Source: Bog-756 sp963701325 (GTDB taxonomy: Bacteria; Actinomycetota; Acidimicrobiia; Acidimicrobiales; RAAP-2). From it: a DNA stretch of 64,000 bases. Shown here one piece after another: positions 25,968 through 34,746 of the stretch. Each line of letters begins with the position of its first letter. Position 1 is the stretch's first letter. The stretch covers positions 1,116,001 through 1,180,000 of the forward strand of contig OY969604.1 of NCBI GenBank assembly GCA_963701325.1, given 5' to 3'. The position numbers were made by a program, and so were the translations under genes. The notes under the pieces were generated by a model that was given only the letters and a program-made list of their open reading frames with translations, ran no database searches and was not told where the DNA came from.

Positions 25968-27410
25968 ATGACTGCCAGCCAGGTGGACGAGTCCGCTCCC
26001 GTCGAGAACCTGGCATCCCTTCTCATGAGTCACCCCTTCGACAGCAACGAGCCGCTGTTACATTCTGTCGATCAGACCGTGACTGCGGGGGAGGCTCGCA
26101 GGCGCGCGCTCACCGTCGCACGAGACCTGAGGGCTGCCGGGGTCCGACGAGGACACGCGGTCGCCGTTCAGCTGCCCAATGGCCCGGATGTCGTCATTTC
26201 CATGATGGGAATCTGGTTGGCGCAAGCCGTCTTCGTTCCCGTCAATCCGCTTCTGCCCGAATCGGAGATCCAGCAGCTACTGGACCCCACAGCCCCATTC
26301 GCCATCATCGGACCGGACGGAATCCGCCTCACCGGTCACTCCCGAACCTACGAGGATGGGGCAGCGTTTATTCTGTGGACCTCGGGAACGACAGGTCGCC
26401 CGAAGCCCATACTGCACACGCACCTGGCGTACATCGAGTTGATCGATCGCGTTCTCGCACCCCTCCGGTCTGGGGGCCAGCGGTACTCCAAGACGCCCTC
26501 TCCCAACTTGATCCCGGTGTCTCTGGCACTCAACGCCGGTATCTACAATGCCCTGTTCGGCCTCCGGGCAGGAGCTCCTCTGGTCATCATGAGCCGCTTC
26601 GAGTCGAAGACATTCGCCGAACTGGTCCGACGATTCGAAGTTCGCTCGACCGTCCTCCCTCCTGCGGCCATCGGCATGCTCAATGATGATCCGGATATCA
26701 CGGACCTCTGGCCCCTCAAGTACGTCCGCAGCATCACGGCACCGCTTTCGCCACGACAGGCGAAGCGCTTCACCGAGCTGTTCAAGGCCTTCGTTCTCAA
26801 TAGCTACGGTCAGGCCGAGATCGGTGAGGTGATCGGATGGACGGCTGCGGATGCAAAGCTGCATCCGGAGAAAATCGGCGCCGCAGGAAAAGCCCATGCC
26901 GGGGTGGCTCTCAAGATCGTCGGCGCGGATGGACAGACCCTCCCAGAGGAGCTGGTCGGTGAGCTTCGTGTTCGCCCGCCGATGATGGCTGCGGGCTACG
27001 TCTCGGACGACGAGCTCGCCGATCGCATCGACAGCGACGGATTCATCTCGACCGGCGACCTCGCCCGAATAGACAACGATGGCTTCGTCTGGATCGAAGG
27101 GCGGCTCGGGGACGTCATCAACCGGGGTGGCAACAAGATCTTTCCCGATGAAGTCGAGGAGGTTCTGCGCCTTTCCCCAGCGGTTCAAGATGTTGCTGTC
27201 GTCGGGGTGACGGACGAGCGCCTGGGCGAGGTTCCGGTTGCGTTCATCGTGTCATCCGCAGCCTTGGACGTCGATGGCCTCACACTCCTCTGCCGCGAGC
27301 ACCTGGTTCCCTACAAGGTCCCCGTCGATTACCGGTCGATCTCCTCGCTTCCCCGCAACGAAGTCGGCAAGGTGCTCAGACGGCAGCTGCCCACCACCGA
27401 TGAGCAGTGA
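25968..27410 (+). CDS. Acyl-CoA synthetase / AMP-dependent ligase
   Basis: The ATG at 25968 is preferred because CAGGGA lies at correct spacing; the in-frame ATG at 25962 is too close. The 480-residue enzyme has WTSGTTGRPKP, SYGQAEIGE, STGDLARID, GRLGDVINRGGNKIFPDEVEE and the C-terminal Lys in NEVGKVLRRQ, so it should be active. It is short in the N-terminal domain compared with fatty acyl ligases, closer to aryl or short-chain acid ligases. It is divergent from the beta-oxidation operon and shares the palindrome at 25834. Confidence 0.9.
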   Translation: MTASQVDESAPVENLASLLMSHPFDSNEPLLHSVDQTVTAGEARRRALTVARDLRAAGVRRGHAVAVQLPNGPDVVISMMGIWLAQAVFVPVNPLLPESEIQQLLDPTAPFAIIGPDGIRLTGHSRTYEDGAAFILWTSGTTGRPKPILHTHLAYIELIDRVLAPLRSGGQRYSKTPSPNLIPVSLALNAGIYNALFGLRAGAPLVIMSRFESKTFAELVRRFEVRSTVLPPAAIGMLNDDPDITDLWPLKYVRSITAPLSPRQAKRFTELFKAFVLNSYGQAEIGEVIGWTAADAKLHPEKIGAAGKAHAGVALKIVGADGQTLPEELVGELRVRPPMMAAGYVSDDELADRIDSDGFISTGDLARIDNDGFVWIEGRLGDVINRGGNKIFPDEVEEVLRLSPAVQDVAVVGVTDERLGEVPVAFIVSSAALDVDGLTLLCREHLVPYKVPVDYRSISSLPRNEVGKVLRRQLPTTDEQ

Positions 27411-27470
27411 GGTTCACGACTCGTCGGAGGGCGGACTCGGCTGGACTCCCCCAGCTCTCGCGCTTCGGGA

Positions 27471-27968
27471 TCATCCGCGGTCTGCACGCGGTGGTGGGGT
27501 CGCGTCGCGGATCGGAGGATCGGGTGGAGCGTTCATCGGCCCCGTCGGCGTCCACCCGCTCTCAGCGATGACTTCCAGGATCTGCTGCATGTTGAATACG
27601 TCGTACTCGTAGTCGAACTTACCGTCACCTGCGTAGCGCAAGATGGAGATGCCAGCCACGCGGTATGGCGATCCGTCTGGCCGCCTCGAGGACAGGAGGT
27701 TCCACCACATGCTGACGACCCGGTCACCCTCCGCCATGGTCCATTCTTCGGGAAACCGCCAGTCTCCCAGCCCCTCCATGCTGTCGACCATGAACTGCTC
27801 GATGGCCGGCAGACCCTCGAACCGCCCCCATGCCGAATCGATGTACACCGCGTTCTCGGTGAAGTACGCAGCAAGGGCCGACCACGGAAGTTCGCCCTGC
27901 TCGATCCGATCACGAACTGCAACCATCTGGCGGTACGTGGCGAGCGCTTCGTCGGTCCTGTCGGTCAC
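27471..27968 (-). CDS. SnoaL-like / NTF2-fold protein
   Basis: The product has 165 residues from the GTG at 27968 and shows an NTF2-like opening helix (EALATYRQMVAVRDRIEQG), FTENAVYIDSAWGRFEG and the beta-sheet segment YRVAGISILRYAGDGKFDYEYDVFNMQQI. These resemble polyketide cyclase SnoaL-like proteins acting on small hydrophobic molecules. It lies between convergent and divergent neighbours and is alone on its strand here. Function unknown. Confidence 0.72.
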   Translation of the reverse strand: MTDRTDEALATYRQMVAVRDRIEQGELPWSALAAYFTENAVYIDSAWGRFEGLPAIEQFMVDSMEGLGDWRFPEEWTMAEGDRVVSMWWNLLSSRRPDGSPYRVAGISILRYAGDGKFDYEYDVFNMQQILEVIAESGWTPTGPMNAPPDPPIRDATPPPRADRG

Positions 27969-28116
27969 GACATGAGGCTACCTTCCTTGCGGCTGCATCC
28001 CCGATCCGCCCTCCTGGGACAGCACGATTGCGTACATGAGCACCCGCCCTGGTCCAGGGTGGTCGGGCCACCGAACGGCACCTGCATGGCCGGTCCGGGA
28101 CCGATAGGTTTTCCCT
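27969..28116. promoter_or_regulatory. Divergent gap with two short palindromes
   Basis: Between the SnoaL-like gene and the SDR gene I see CCCTGGTCCAGGG at 28047-28059 and CGGTCCGGGACCG at 28091-28103, both odd-centred perfect palindromes with 6-bp arms. The second ends 13 bp before the SDR start. They could be operators, but in GC-rich DNA such palindromes also arise by chance. Confidence 0.3.
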
Positions 28117-28923
28117 GTGAGACGTGACCGCCGACCCACCAAGCGCTACGACCGCCAGATCGCCGTCGTGACGGGTGCTTCGTCGGGCATCGGGCTCGCC
28201 CTGGCTCTGACCCTCGCCGACCGGGGTGCGGTGGTCATCGGCCTGGCCCGGCGTCGTTCCCTGCTCGCCGAGATCGCGGCGGACCTCTCCCGACGCTCAC
28301 CCGGCAGTGCCACCGAGGTCTGCGACGTCAGCGACGCCCGAGAGGTCCGGGACACGCTCGGCCGCCTGGAGGAGAAGCGAGGGTCGATCGACATCTTGAT
28401 CAACAACGCAGGACTGGATCTCATGCTGCCAGTATCTGGAGGAGACGACGCCACGGTGCGGCAGGTGTTCGACGTGAACTTCTTTGGCACGGTCGCCGGA
28501 ACCTTGGCAGTGCTACCCGGCATGATTGACAGGGGGTCCGGCATCGTCGTGAACGTCTCATCGGACTCGGCTCGCGCGCCCGAGCCCAAACAAGGGGCCT
28601 ACTCCGCATCGAAGGCTGCGGTCTCGGCGTTCACCGAATCGGTCGCACACGAGGTCGCAGCATGCGGCGTGTCGGTCCACATCCTGTACCCGGGCTGGGT
28701 TCCGACGGCCATGGGTCTGTCTGGGCACGAAGACGGTGGTTCGCTCCCTCCGCGAATGGTGCGACGGACGGCAGACGGGGTCGCTGCTCTGGTGGCCGAC
28801 CGCATGGGCGGGCAGAGGACCGACATCAATGCGGCCCGGTTGCCGTTGCTCGCGCCCATGGCGCGGACACTGGCTCCTGTCGCGTATCAAAAGGCAATGC
28901 GTCGTCTCGCCACCACCGGTTAG
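28117..28923 (+). CDS. SDR family oxidoreductase
   Basis: The GTG at 28117 gives 268 residues. Motifs are TGASSGIG, INNAG, NVSSDSAR and YSASKAA, which make a complete classical SDR active site (Ser, Tyr, Lys). The C-terminal extension ARLPLLAPMARTLAPVAYQKAM resembles long-tail SDRs that act on acyl or sterol-like alcohols. NADP preference is suggested by the Arg-rich stretch LARRRS after the second strand. Confidence 0.88.
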   Translation: MRRDRRPTKRYDRQIAVVTGASSGIGLALALTLADRGAVVIGLARRRSLLAEIAADLSRRSPGSATEVCDVSDAREVRDTLGRLEEKRGSIDILINNAGLDLMLPVSGGDDATVRQVFDVNFFGTVAGTLAVLPGMIDRGSGIVVNVSSDSARAPEPKQGAYSASKAAVSAFTESVAHEVAACGVSVHILYPGWVPTAMGLSGHEDGGSLPPRMVRRTADGVAALVADRMGGQRTDINAARLPLLAPMARTLAPVAYQKAMRRLATTG

Positions 28924-29010
28924 CCCGACCCGCCAGTGGTCTGGAGGCAACCGCCGAGATAGCTTGCGCTCCAACAAGGATCGGCGGCGGCGACAAGGGC
29001 CAGGGTCATC

Positions 29011-29026
29011 CGGACCTGAGGGTCCG
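29011..29026 (+). terminator. Weak hairpin after SDR gene
   Basis: CGGACC and GGTCCG pair across a TGAG loop 90 bp after the SDR stop. There is no U tract, so termination is only possible, not shown. Confidence 0.25.
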
Positions 29027-29083
29027 TGCACCAAGGATCCGCTGGACGAGGCCCAGGGAACGAATCTGTCGAGGAGCTGCAAC

Positions 29084-29347
29084 GTGTACGCAATCGTCGC
29101 AAACGTCCGGGTGGAGGATCCTGATCGAGCCCGCCGCCTTCTCCCTGAGGTGAGGGAGGCAATTGTGTCTCGTGCCCCAGGCATCGTGAGCTGCTACTGG
29201 CTGGAGCCGGTGGATGGTATCGGAACGTCGGTCCTCGTCTTCGAGACGAAGGAATACGCAGATCAAGCCGCCAAGTATCCACTACCACCGATGCCGGGCG
29301 TTACTCTGCTCGATCTGACGATCCGTGAGGTGTTTGCTCACGTCTGA
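29084..29347 (+). CDS. Small ABM/Dabb-like dimeric alpha-beta barrel protein
   Basis: The GTG at 29084 follows a GAGGAG site and gives an 87-residue protein (YAIVANVRVEDPDRARRLL at the start, VLVFETKEYADQAA later). The size and beta-alpha-beta pattern fit antibiotic-biosynthesis-monooxygenase-like or stress-responsive A/B barrel proteins. It may act as a small monooxygenase or binding protein. The same frame is open further upstream, but only the part after 29084 has a ribosome site and sensible composition. Confidence 0.62.
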   Translation: MYAIVANVRVEDPDRARRLLPEVREAIVSRAPGIVSCYWLEPVDGIGTSVLVFETKEYADQAAKYPLPPMPGVTLLDLTIREVFAHV

Positions 29348-29399
29348 GGTGTCAGATCGGTGGCCAAGAGAGTGATTGGGGACTCAGTCCATGGGGGAA

Positions 29400-29421
29400 C
29401 AGCGTCTCCTTAGGGACGCTG
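29400..29421. terminator. Possible hairpin at the convergent 3-prime ends
   Basis: CAGCGTC (29400-29406) and GACGCTG (29415-29421) can pair across eight bases. The hairpin overlaps the stop of the thiolase-like gene (29410). It sits between convergent genes, but no U tract is visible. Confidence 0.3.
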
Positions 29422-30576
29422 GAGGATGACCCCTGTCCGGCTGGCCGAGACCAGCGCGAAGGTGGGATCAGCCACTTGGTTGGCCGACGAGCCCCGCAGC
29501 TGTCGAACGGCCTCGAGGGTGAGGTTGAGCCCGTGAATGTAACCCTCGCCGATCAGTCCGCCGTTGGTATTGGTTGGCAGGCTCCCATTCAGTTGGAGGT
29601 TTCCCTCGGCAATGAAGTCCTTGGCCTCGCCGAAGTCGCAGAAACCCAGACCCTCCAACTGCATGAGGAGGATCGGGGAAAACGCGTCATAGATCATGGC
29701 AACGTCAAGGTCCTCCCTGCTGATTCCAAAGCCGTCGAAGAGCCGCTTGGCCAGAGCCACCGATCCCTCCATCACTGACAGATCGGGACGATAGTGATTG
29801 CTGGCGATCTCCTCCTCGAAGATCGCCGCGCCCGCCGCAGCTGCGATGATCACAGGTGCCGCGGTATCAGCCGCCCTGTCGCTCCTGGTCACGATCAATG
29901 CAACAGATCCGTCGGTCTCTTGGCAGCAGTCGAACAGTCGAATTGAGGGTTCCGCAATCCAGCGGGAGGTCTGGTGCTGTTCCAGGGTGATCGGTCGATC
30001 GTAGAAGTGGGCGTTCAGGTTCGTTGCTGCATAGGCCCGCAGTTGGACAACGGCCCTTCCGAAATCTTCGCTGGTCACTCCGTAGACATGCATGTATCGG
30101 GAGGCGTTCAGGGAGATCCACGATGCCGGTGTGAGAACGCCATACGGCGAGCACCACTGCATCGCGGTCGATCCGGAGTGAGAGGAGGTCGGCCGGCCAC
30201 CCGTTGTCCCCCGACCAAAGCGCTGACCCGACCGGGCTTTCACGGCTCGGTACGCAACCACAACATCAGCAGCGCCGGACGTAACTGCAGCTGCCGCGTG
30301 CTGGAGAACGCCCTGGGATCCTCCGCCGCCATATGGCACTCGACTCGAGAAAGAGATCTCCTGGATGCCCAGGGCTCTCACGAGCTCTGTCTCTTCGACG
30401 GGGTCGATGGTGTAGCTCACGATCCCGTCGACGTCGCTGGCGGTCAGCCCAGCGTCGGACAACGCAGAGACGATCGCTTCGGTTGCCAGCTGTGTCTCAC
30501 TGCGCCCGGCGGCCTTGGAGAACTCGGTCTGGCCGACACCGACGATCGCAGCTCTTCCGGCCAGTTCGGGAGTCAC
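29410..30576 (-). CDS. Thiolase-like lipid-transfer protein (Ltp2-type) without the nucleophilic cysteine
   Basis: The GTG at 30576 has a GGAGG site and overlaps the DUF35 gene stop by 4 bp (GTGA). The 388-residue protein is thiolase-fold (AAIVGVGQTEFSKAAGRS at the start, GHGL/IHGLN-type region at GEGYIHGLN near the end). The place of the acylated Cys reads RVPYGGGGSQGVLQHAAAAV, with no Cys. That is the pattern of SCP2-thiolase-like proteins such as Ltp2, which with a DUF35 partner act as retro-aldolases in steroid side-chain loss. The adjacent DUF35 gene fits this reading. Confidence 0.82.
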   Translation of the reverse strand: MTPELAGRAAIVGVGQTEFSKAAGRSETQLATEAIVSALSDAGLTASDVDGIVSYTIDPVEETELVRALGIQEISFSSRVPYGGGGSQGVLQHAAAAVTSGAADVVVAYRAVKARSGQRFGRGTTGGRPTSSHSGSTAMQWCSPYGVLTPASWISLNASRYMHVYGVTSEDFGRAVVQLRAYAATNLNAHFYDRPITLEQHQTSRWIAEPSIRLFDCCQETDGSVALIVTRSDRAADTAAPVIIAAAAGAAIFEEEIASNHYRPDLSVMEGSVALAKRLFDGFGISREDLDVAMIYDAFSPILLMQLEGLGFCDFGEAKDFIAEGNLQLNGSLPTNTNGGLIGEGYIHGLNLTLEAVRQLRGSSANQVADPTFALVSASRTGVILQRP

Positions 30577-30998
30577 TGTCCTCCATCTCGCGGAGCAAAG
30601 ACAGGAACCGCGCCCCCGTCCTTCGTCGGCTCGCACCCCCGCATCGACACGGACAGTCCGACCCGCACCTCTCCCGGCTCGATGTCAACGAGGTTGGACA
30701 GCACGCGAACGCCTTCGTCGAGATCGATCAGCACAGCGATGACCGGATAGGTGAAGCCAGAGAATTGCGGATAGTGAAGAATCGAATAGCTGTAGACAAC
30801 CCCGGTCCCGGCAAGATCGGTCAGTGCGTGCTCAAGGGAGTGACACACAGGGCACATCGGCCGCGGGGGATGTCGCAGTCGACCGCACTCCGAGCATCGC
30901 TGTGCAACCAGTCGCCTCGTCTTGGCCGCGTCCCAGTACTCGTGGTTGTCCTGGGTCAGAACTGGAGCAGGTCGTTGGGTGTCGCTGACCCCGCTCAT
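30573..30998 (-). CDS. DUF35 OB-fold protein with zinc ribbon
   Basis: The 141-residue product has a rubredoxin-like zinc ribbon, CSECGRLRHPPRPMCPVC, at about residues 35-52. An OB-fold follows (GTGVVYSYSILHYP onward). DUF35 proteins bind thiolase-like or hot-dog partners and help them hold acyl-CoA. The ATG overlaps the CoA-transferase stop by 4 bp and its own stop overlaps the thiolase-like gene by 4 bp, so the three are tightly coupled. Confidence 0.88.
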   Translation of the reverse strand: MSGVSDTQRPAPVLTQDNHEYWDAAKTRRLVAQRCSECGRLRHPPRPMCPVCHSLEHALTDLAGTGVVYSYSILHYPQFSGFTYPVIAVLIDLDEGVRVLSNLVDIEPGEVRVGLSVSMRGCEPTKDGGAVPVFAPRDGGQ

Positions 30999-33421
30999 CG
31001 GATCTCAACCGGTGCGTCGAGGATGGCCCTCTCCTCGATCAGCAGGTCTATCTCCCCATCAGTGAATCCGTTCTCCAGGAGGAGCTCGCGGCTGTGCTCA
31101 CCACACCTGCAGGGTCCCCGTTGGATGACCCCCGCTGCAGGAGACAAATTGACCAACAGGCCCGGATCCTCGAATCGTCCAACCGCCGCGGCCCATGTCT
31201 CTGAGACAATTTGCATCTCCTGAGCCTCAGGATCGTCGAAGATCCTCCTGCAAAATCCCTCGTCGACCACTTCGATCGGTACGCCCGAGCTGTCCAGCAG
31301 TGCGAACCATTCGGCACTAGTGCGGGTGCGGAATGCAGATGCCAGCAGAGCAGACCGCTCATCGTCGCTGGCCTCCTGAGAAGCGGCACTGGCCGTCGCG
31401 TCAAGGAGCGCCTGCCGTTCTCCCGGTGAAACAGCGGCAACACAGACCCACCCGTCGTCGGCACACTGGTACAGCCGATAGAACCAACTCAGGCCGAGTT
31501 GATCTTTGTCGATGTGTGTCCAGTCCCCGGGAGACCCATCGGCATGAATCCACGCGTAGGACGTGTGGAGAAGGCCAGCGTTGACGATCGACGTGCTTAC
31601 CGCTTGCCCCTCGCCTGTCCGGTCCCGGTGGTAGAGCGCAGCACTGATGGCGATGGCAGCCAGCAGTGCGTTTCCTGTATCACCCATGTTGGACCGGCTC
31701 CACATCGGCGGGTTTCCCGCGTCACAGGCGCCATCTTCCCATTCACCCCCGGTCAGCGCAGCGATTGTCTGATCGGTTCCAGGGAGATCTGAGCGAGGGC
31801 CCTTTTCGTATCCACGGGTGTTGCAGTAGACCAAGCGGGGAAAGCGCTGCCGAAGCGATTCGTAATCGATTCCGAGCCGCGCTGCCGCACCCGGACGCCA
31901 GTTGGTCGTGAGAACGTCAGCCGTCTCGATCAGTGCCTCGAGCACCCGCTTCCCACCGTCAGACTTGAGATTGAGTGCGATGCTCCGCTTCCCGCGATTC
32001 GTGCCAAGACCCATGTGGGTCCCGTTCCAATAGGAGTCATGAAGTGCGTTCACCTTGATGACATCAGCTCCCAGATCGGCCAGTACGCGGCCTGTGAAGG
32101 GACCTGCCACTCCCAAACCGAGATCGAGAACCCGTACTCCCTCCATCGGATGAGACAGTTCATGGTTCTGTCCGCGTTCGAGTGGAACCGAACGTGCCAG
32201 CTCACGAGCCTCCGAGATGACGGCGACGGTGTCCGCGCCCGATCGCGGCACCGGACCCGACACCGTTCCGGGAGTTTCCGAGAAGTCGAGGAGAATGCCG
32301 GCGTGCCGAATGGTGCCCACTTCAGGATCCTCGATCTCGACGACGCAGCCGTCGGCAAGAAATGACTTGTCTGCAAGCGACTCGGCAGGAGAACGTACGG
32401 TCGTGACTCCCATTCCGGCCGACTCTGCAGCCCTCTCCCAGTCTCCAGAGGGAAATTTCTTGAACGCGTCTGTCAGCAATGGATGCAAGAACATGCCAGA
32501 GAGAAGTCCGTCCGCCTCCATCGAGATCCGATCCGGGTCGTCCCGGTAGGAATCATCCAGGGTCACCGGTTCGAGCTGATCGCCGCCAGAGGACTCGAGG
32601 ACCCAGCGGGGTCGAACCGTCCAATGGTGCACCCATCTTCCATCGGCGCACTCGTAGAGGCCTTCGATCGATCTCGAGTCGACCGGCCACATCCAGTACA
32701 GAGGTGCGTCCGGATTCTCGACTCTCTGCCAATTCAGGCATGCTGCCGCCAGTGCCCCCTGCAGGAGTGAGGTGGTGACACGCTGTCCGATGCCGCTCAC
32801 CTCACGGGCTCGCAGCGCCGCGGCGATGCCCAGGGTGGCAAAGTAGGTCGCTCCGATGCTCGGCCAGGTCGACCGCGGAAACACAGGACCGGTTCGATCC
32901 GCTCCCCGAACCAAACCGGCGGGGGTGTCGAAGTCCGGCTCGGGTCCTGGCCGTCCACAGATGTACTCCATCGCCGTGCCCCGGCGACCCTTCTGGTCGT
33001 AGAACAAGCCTGTTCGTGCTGCGACCAGAGCGTCGTATCCCGGTCGATCCTTGTGCTGGCCACGCTCCCCGTATCCGGTGATGGAACAGGTGATGATCCG
33101 AGGGTTCTGACTCGAGAGCCGTTCGTGGTCGATCCCGAGCCGTGTCGTCGTCCCTGGTGAAAAGCTGTCTACGACGATATCGGCGCCCCGTACGAGCGAG
33201 AGTACTGTCTCCCGACCTTCTGCGGTTTGAAGGTCGAGCTGCGCACTTCTCTTTCCACGATGCCATACCCGGTACCCCGATTGTCCGCCGAACGGGTCTC
33301 CTCCCGGCGGTTCGATCCGGGTGACTCGTGCGCCGTTGTCGGCCAGCAACATCGTTGTCATCGGTCCGGCAATACCCCGGGACAGGTCGATGGCGTGCAG
33401 TCCGTCGAACACACCTGCCAT
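30995..33421 (-). CDS. Double-length family III (CaiB/BaiF) CoA-transferase
   Basis: The ATG at 33421 gives 808 residues; an ATG at 33460 overlaps the operator and is unlikely. The protein holds two complete CaiB/BaiF domains, each opening with the fold signature (LHAIDLSRGIAGPMTTMLLA and VRVLDLGLGVAGPFTGRVLA). In the second half the catalytic Asp is visible in MGDTGNALLA. In the first half the matching segment reads PSIGATYFATLG, with no Asp. The C-terminal half is probably catalytic and the N-terminal half structural. It would move CoA from a donor thioester to the pathway acid. Leads the operon with the DUF35 and thiolase-like genes. Confidence 0.88.
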   Translation of the reverse strand: MAGVFDGLHAIDLSRGIAGPMTTMLLADNGARVTRIEPPGGDPFGGQSGYRVWHRGKRSAQLDLQTAEGRETVLSLVRGADIVVDSFSPGTTTRLGIDHERLSSQNPRIITCSITGYGERGQHKDRPGYDALVAARTGLFYDQKGRRGTAMEYICGRPGPEPDFDTPAGLVRGADRTGPVFPRSTWPSIGATYFATLGIAAALRAREVSGIGQRVTTSLLQGALAAACLNWQRVENPDAPLYWMWPVDSRSIEGLYECADGRWVHHWTVRPRWVLESSGGDQLEPVTLDDSYRDDPDRISMEADGLLSGMFLHPLLTDAFKKFPSGDWERAAESAGMGVTTVRSPAESLADKSFLADGCVVEIEDPEVGTIRHAGILLDFSETPGTVSGPVPRSGADTVAVISEARELARSVPLERGQNHELSHPMEGVRVLDLGLGVAGPFTGRVLADLGADVIKVNALHDSYWNGTHMGLGTNRGKRSIALNLKSDGGKRVLEALIETADVLTTNWRPGAAARLGIDYESLRQRFPRLVYCNTRGYEKGPRSDLPGTDQTIAALTGGEWEDGACDAGNPPMWSRSNMGDTGNALLAAIAISAALYHRDRTGEGQAVSTSIVNAGLLHTSYAWIHADGSPGDWTHIDKDQLGLSWFYRLYQCADDGWVCVAAVSPGERQALLDATASAASQEASDDERSALLASAFRTRTSAEWFALLDSSGVPIEVVDEGFCRRIFDDPEAQEMQIVSETWAAAVGRFEDPGLLVNLSPAAGVIQRGPCRCGEHSRELLLENGFTDGEIDLLIEERAILDAPVEIR

Positions 33422-33458
33422 TCGTCGCTGCCTTTCACTCTGCTCCGACCCCGATACC

Positions 33459-33472
33459 ATAGCACGTACTAT
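33459..33472. promoter_or_regulatory. Putative operator ATAGT-N4-ACTAT, site C
   Basis: The word ATAGCACGTACTAT has one mismatch to the palindrome. On the minus strand it contains TATAGT, a good -10, 45-50 bp before the CoA-transferase start at 33421. A repressor bound here would block RNA polymerase. Confidence 0.6.
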
Positions 33473-33592
33473 ATCTGGAGGGCGCTGGACGAGCGGGTCG
33501 CTCCCGACAACACGACCGGGCGAATCAGCGCAGCTCGGCGGTGGTCAGACGATCACACCTGAGGGAGGTCTCGCCCCGAGCAGGACCGCTGA

Positions 33593-34705
33593 CTAGAGGT
33601 TCCATACCCGAGACGCGTTTCCGCTCAGTACCAACTCCCGTTCTGTCTCATCAACACCGTCGAACATCGCATCGACGATGGCATGGGAGTTGGGCCAGCT
33701 GGATACCGGGTGAGGATAGTCAGACGACCACATGATGTTCTCGATTCCAAGTCTCTCGTGCGCATGCCTGATCGCGTCCGGCTCATCGATGAATGTCAAG
33801 AACACATTTTGGTGGAGATAATGACTTGGGAGCCGGCTGATCGCCGGGAAGTCATATCCCTGGCGGACATTGAGATCGTCGACGATATATGACCACCATG
33901 AGACCCAACCGAGTCCCGGCTCAACAAAGACGACCTTGAGCTGCGAGAATCTCTCGAACACTCCGCCCATGATCCACATCCCGAGGGCTTCTGCGGCAGA
34001 GAGCGGGACACATGGCACAAAGATCCCTTTCTGCGGCGTCGGGTCCCGCTTGGCCACACCATCGAGGGCAGTGTTCATGCCGATGTGGCAGCAGATCGGT
34101 ATGTCCGTGTCCTGGATCGCCGACCAGAGGGCATCGTAACGATCGTCCCAGTAGTCAGGTAGTCCCAGCTCTGCTGGGAACACGGGCAGCTGGAACGATT
34201 TACAACCGTTTGACGCTGCCCGCTTGACCTCGTCCACTGCGGCCTCGATGTCGTGGATGGGTATCTGATACGAGACGATCAACCGCTTGGGATCGACTGA
34301 TGCAAACTCTGCGAGTGCGTCGTTGAATGCCCGCGTGGCTTCCTTCCAACCGTTCTTGACCATGTACAGATACCGAAAGGCACTCACCTCGCAGTACGTA
34401 GCCGACGCTTCCACGCCATCGGTGTCCATGTCCTTGAGCCGCTCGTGCGGGTCCGTATGACCCAGCCGTCCCGTAGCTGCGTGCTTTCGGGCACCGCCGA
34501 TCGTGGCCGTGGGATCGGGAGCGACCCCCTGCTGCTTGCTCCAACGCTGATTCGCCTCAGAGGACACAAGGCTCATCACAGACCGGCCGAACGTGGCCAC
34601 TGCTTCGTCGTAGTCAGCGTGAAATCTCGGTTCGAGATGGTTCTTCACACTGTGATGGCTCAAATCCACGTGATCATCCGATGAGATCAAACGCTGAGTA
34701 GACAC
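33593..34705 (-). CDS. Amidohydrolase-2 family protein
   Basis: The GTG at 34705 has GAGGAGA ahead and gives 370 residues. Motifs are LISSDDHVDLSHHSV at the N-terminus, PICCHIGMNT for the barrel His and SSDYPHPVSSWP for the C-terminal Asp/His. The protein is shorter than the paralogues at 19408 and 48772. The open frame extends to 35572, but that part lies across the promoter and is antisense to the crotonase gene. It has its own palindrome 28 bp upstream. Confidence 0.82.
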   Translation of the reverse strand: MSTQRLISSDDHVDLSHHSVKNHLEPRFHADYDEAVATFGRSVMSLVSSEANQRWSKQQGVAPDPTATIGGARKHAATGRLGHTDPHERLKDMDTDGVEASATYCEVSAFRYLYMVKNGWKEATRAFNDALAEFASVDPKRLIVSYQIPIHDIEAAVDEVKRAASNGCKSFQLPVFPAELGLPDYWDDRYDALWSAIQDTDIPICCHIGMNTALDGVAKRDPTPQKGIFVPCVPLSAAEALGMWIMGGVFERFSQLKVVFVEPGLGWVSWWSYIVDDLNVRQGYDFPAISRLPSHYLHQNVFLTFIDEPDAIRHAHERLGIENIMWSSDYPHPVSSWPNSHAIVDAMFDGVDETERELVLSGNASRVWNL

Positions 34706-34732
34706 GACGCTTCTCCTCACTGCCGGTACGAC

Positions 34733-34746
34733 ATAGTATCTACTAT
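34733..34746. promoter_or_regulatory. Putative operator ATAGT-N4-ACTAT, site D (perfect arms)
   Basis: ATAGTATCTACTAT has perfect 5-bp arms. On the minus strand the overlapping TATAGT can serve as -10 for the amidohydrolase gene. It also lies upstream of the divergent crotonase gene at 35048. Confidence 0.65.
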
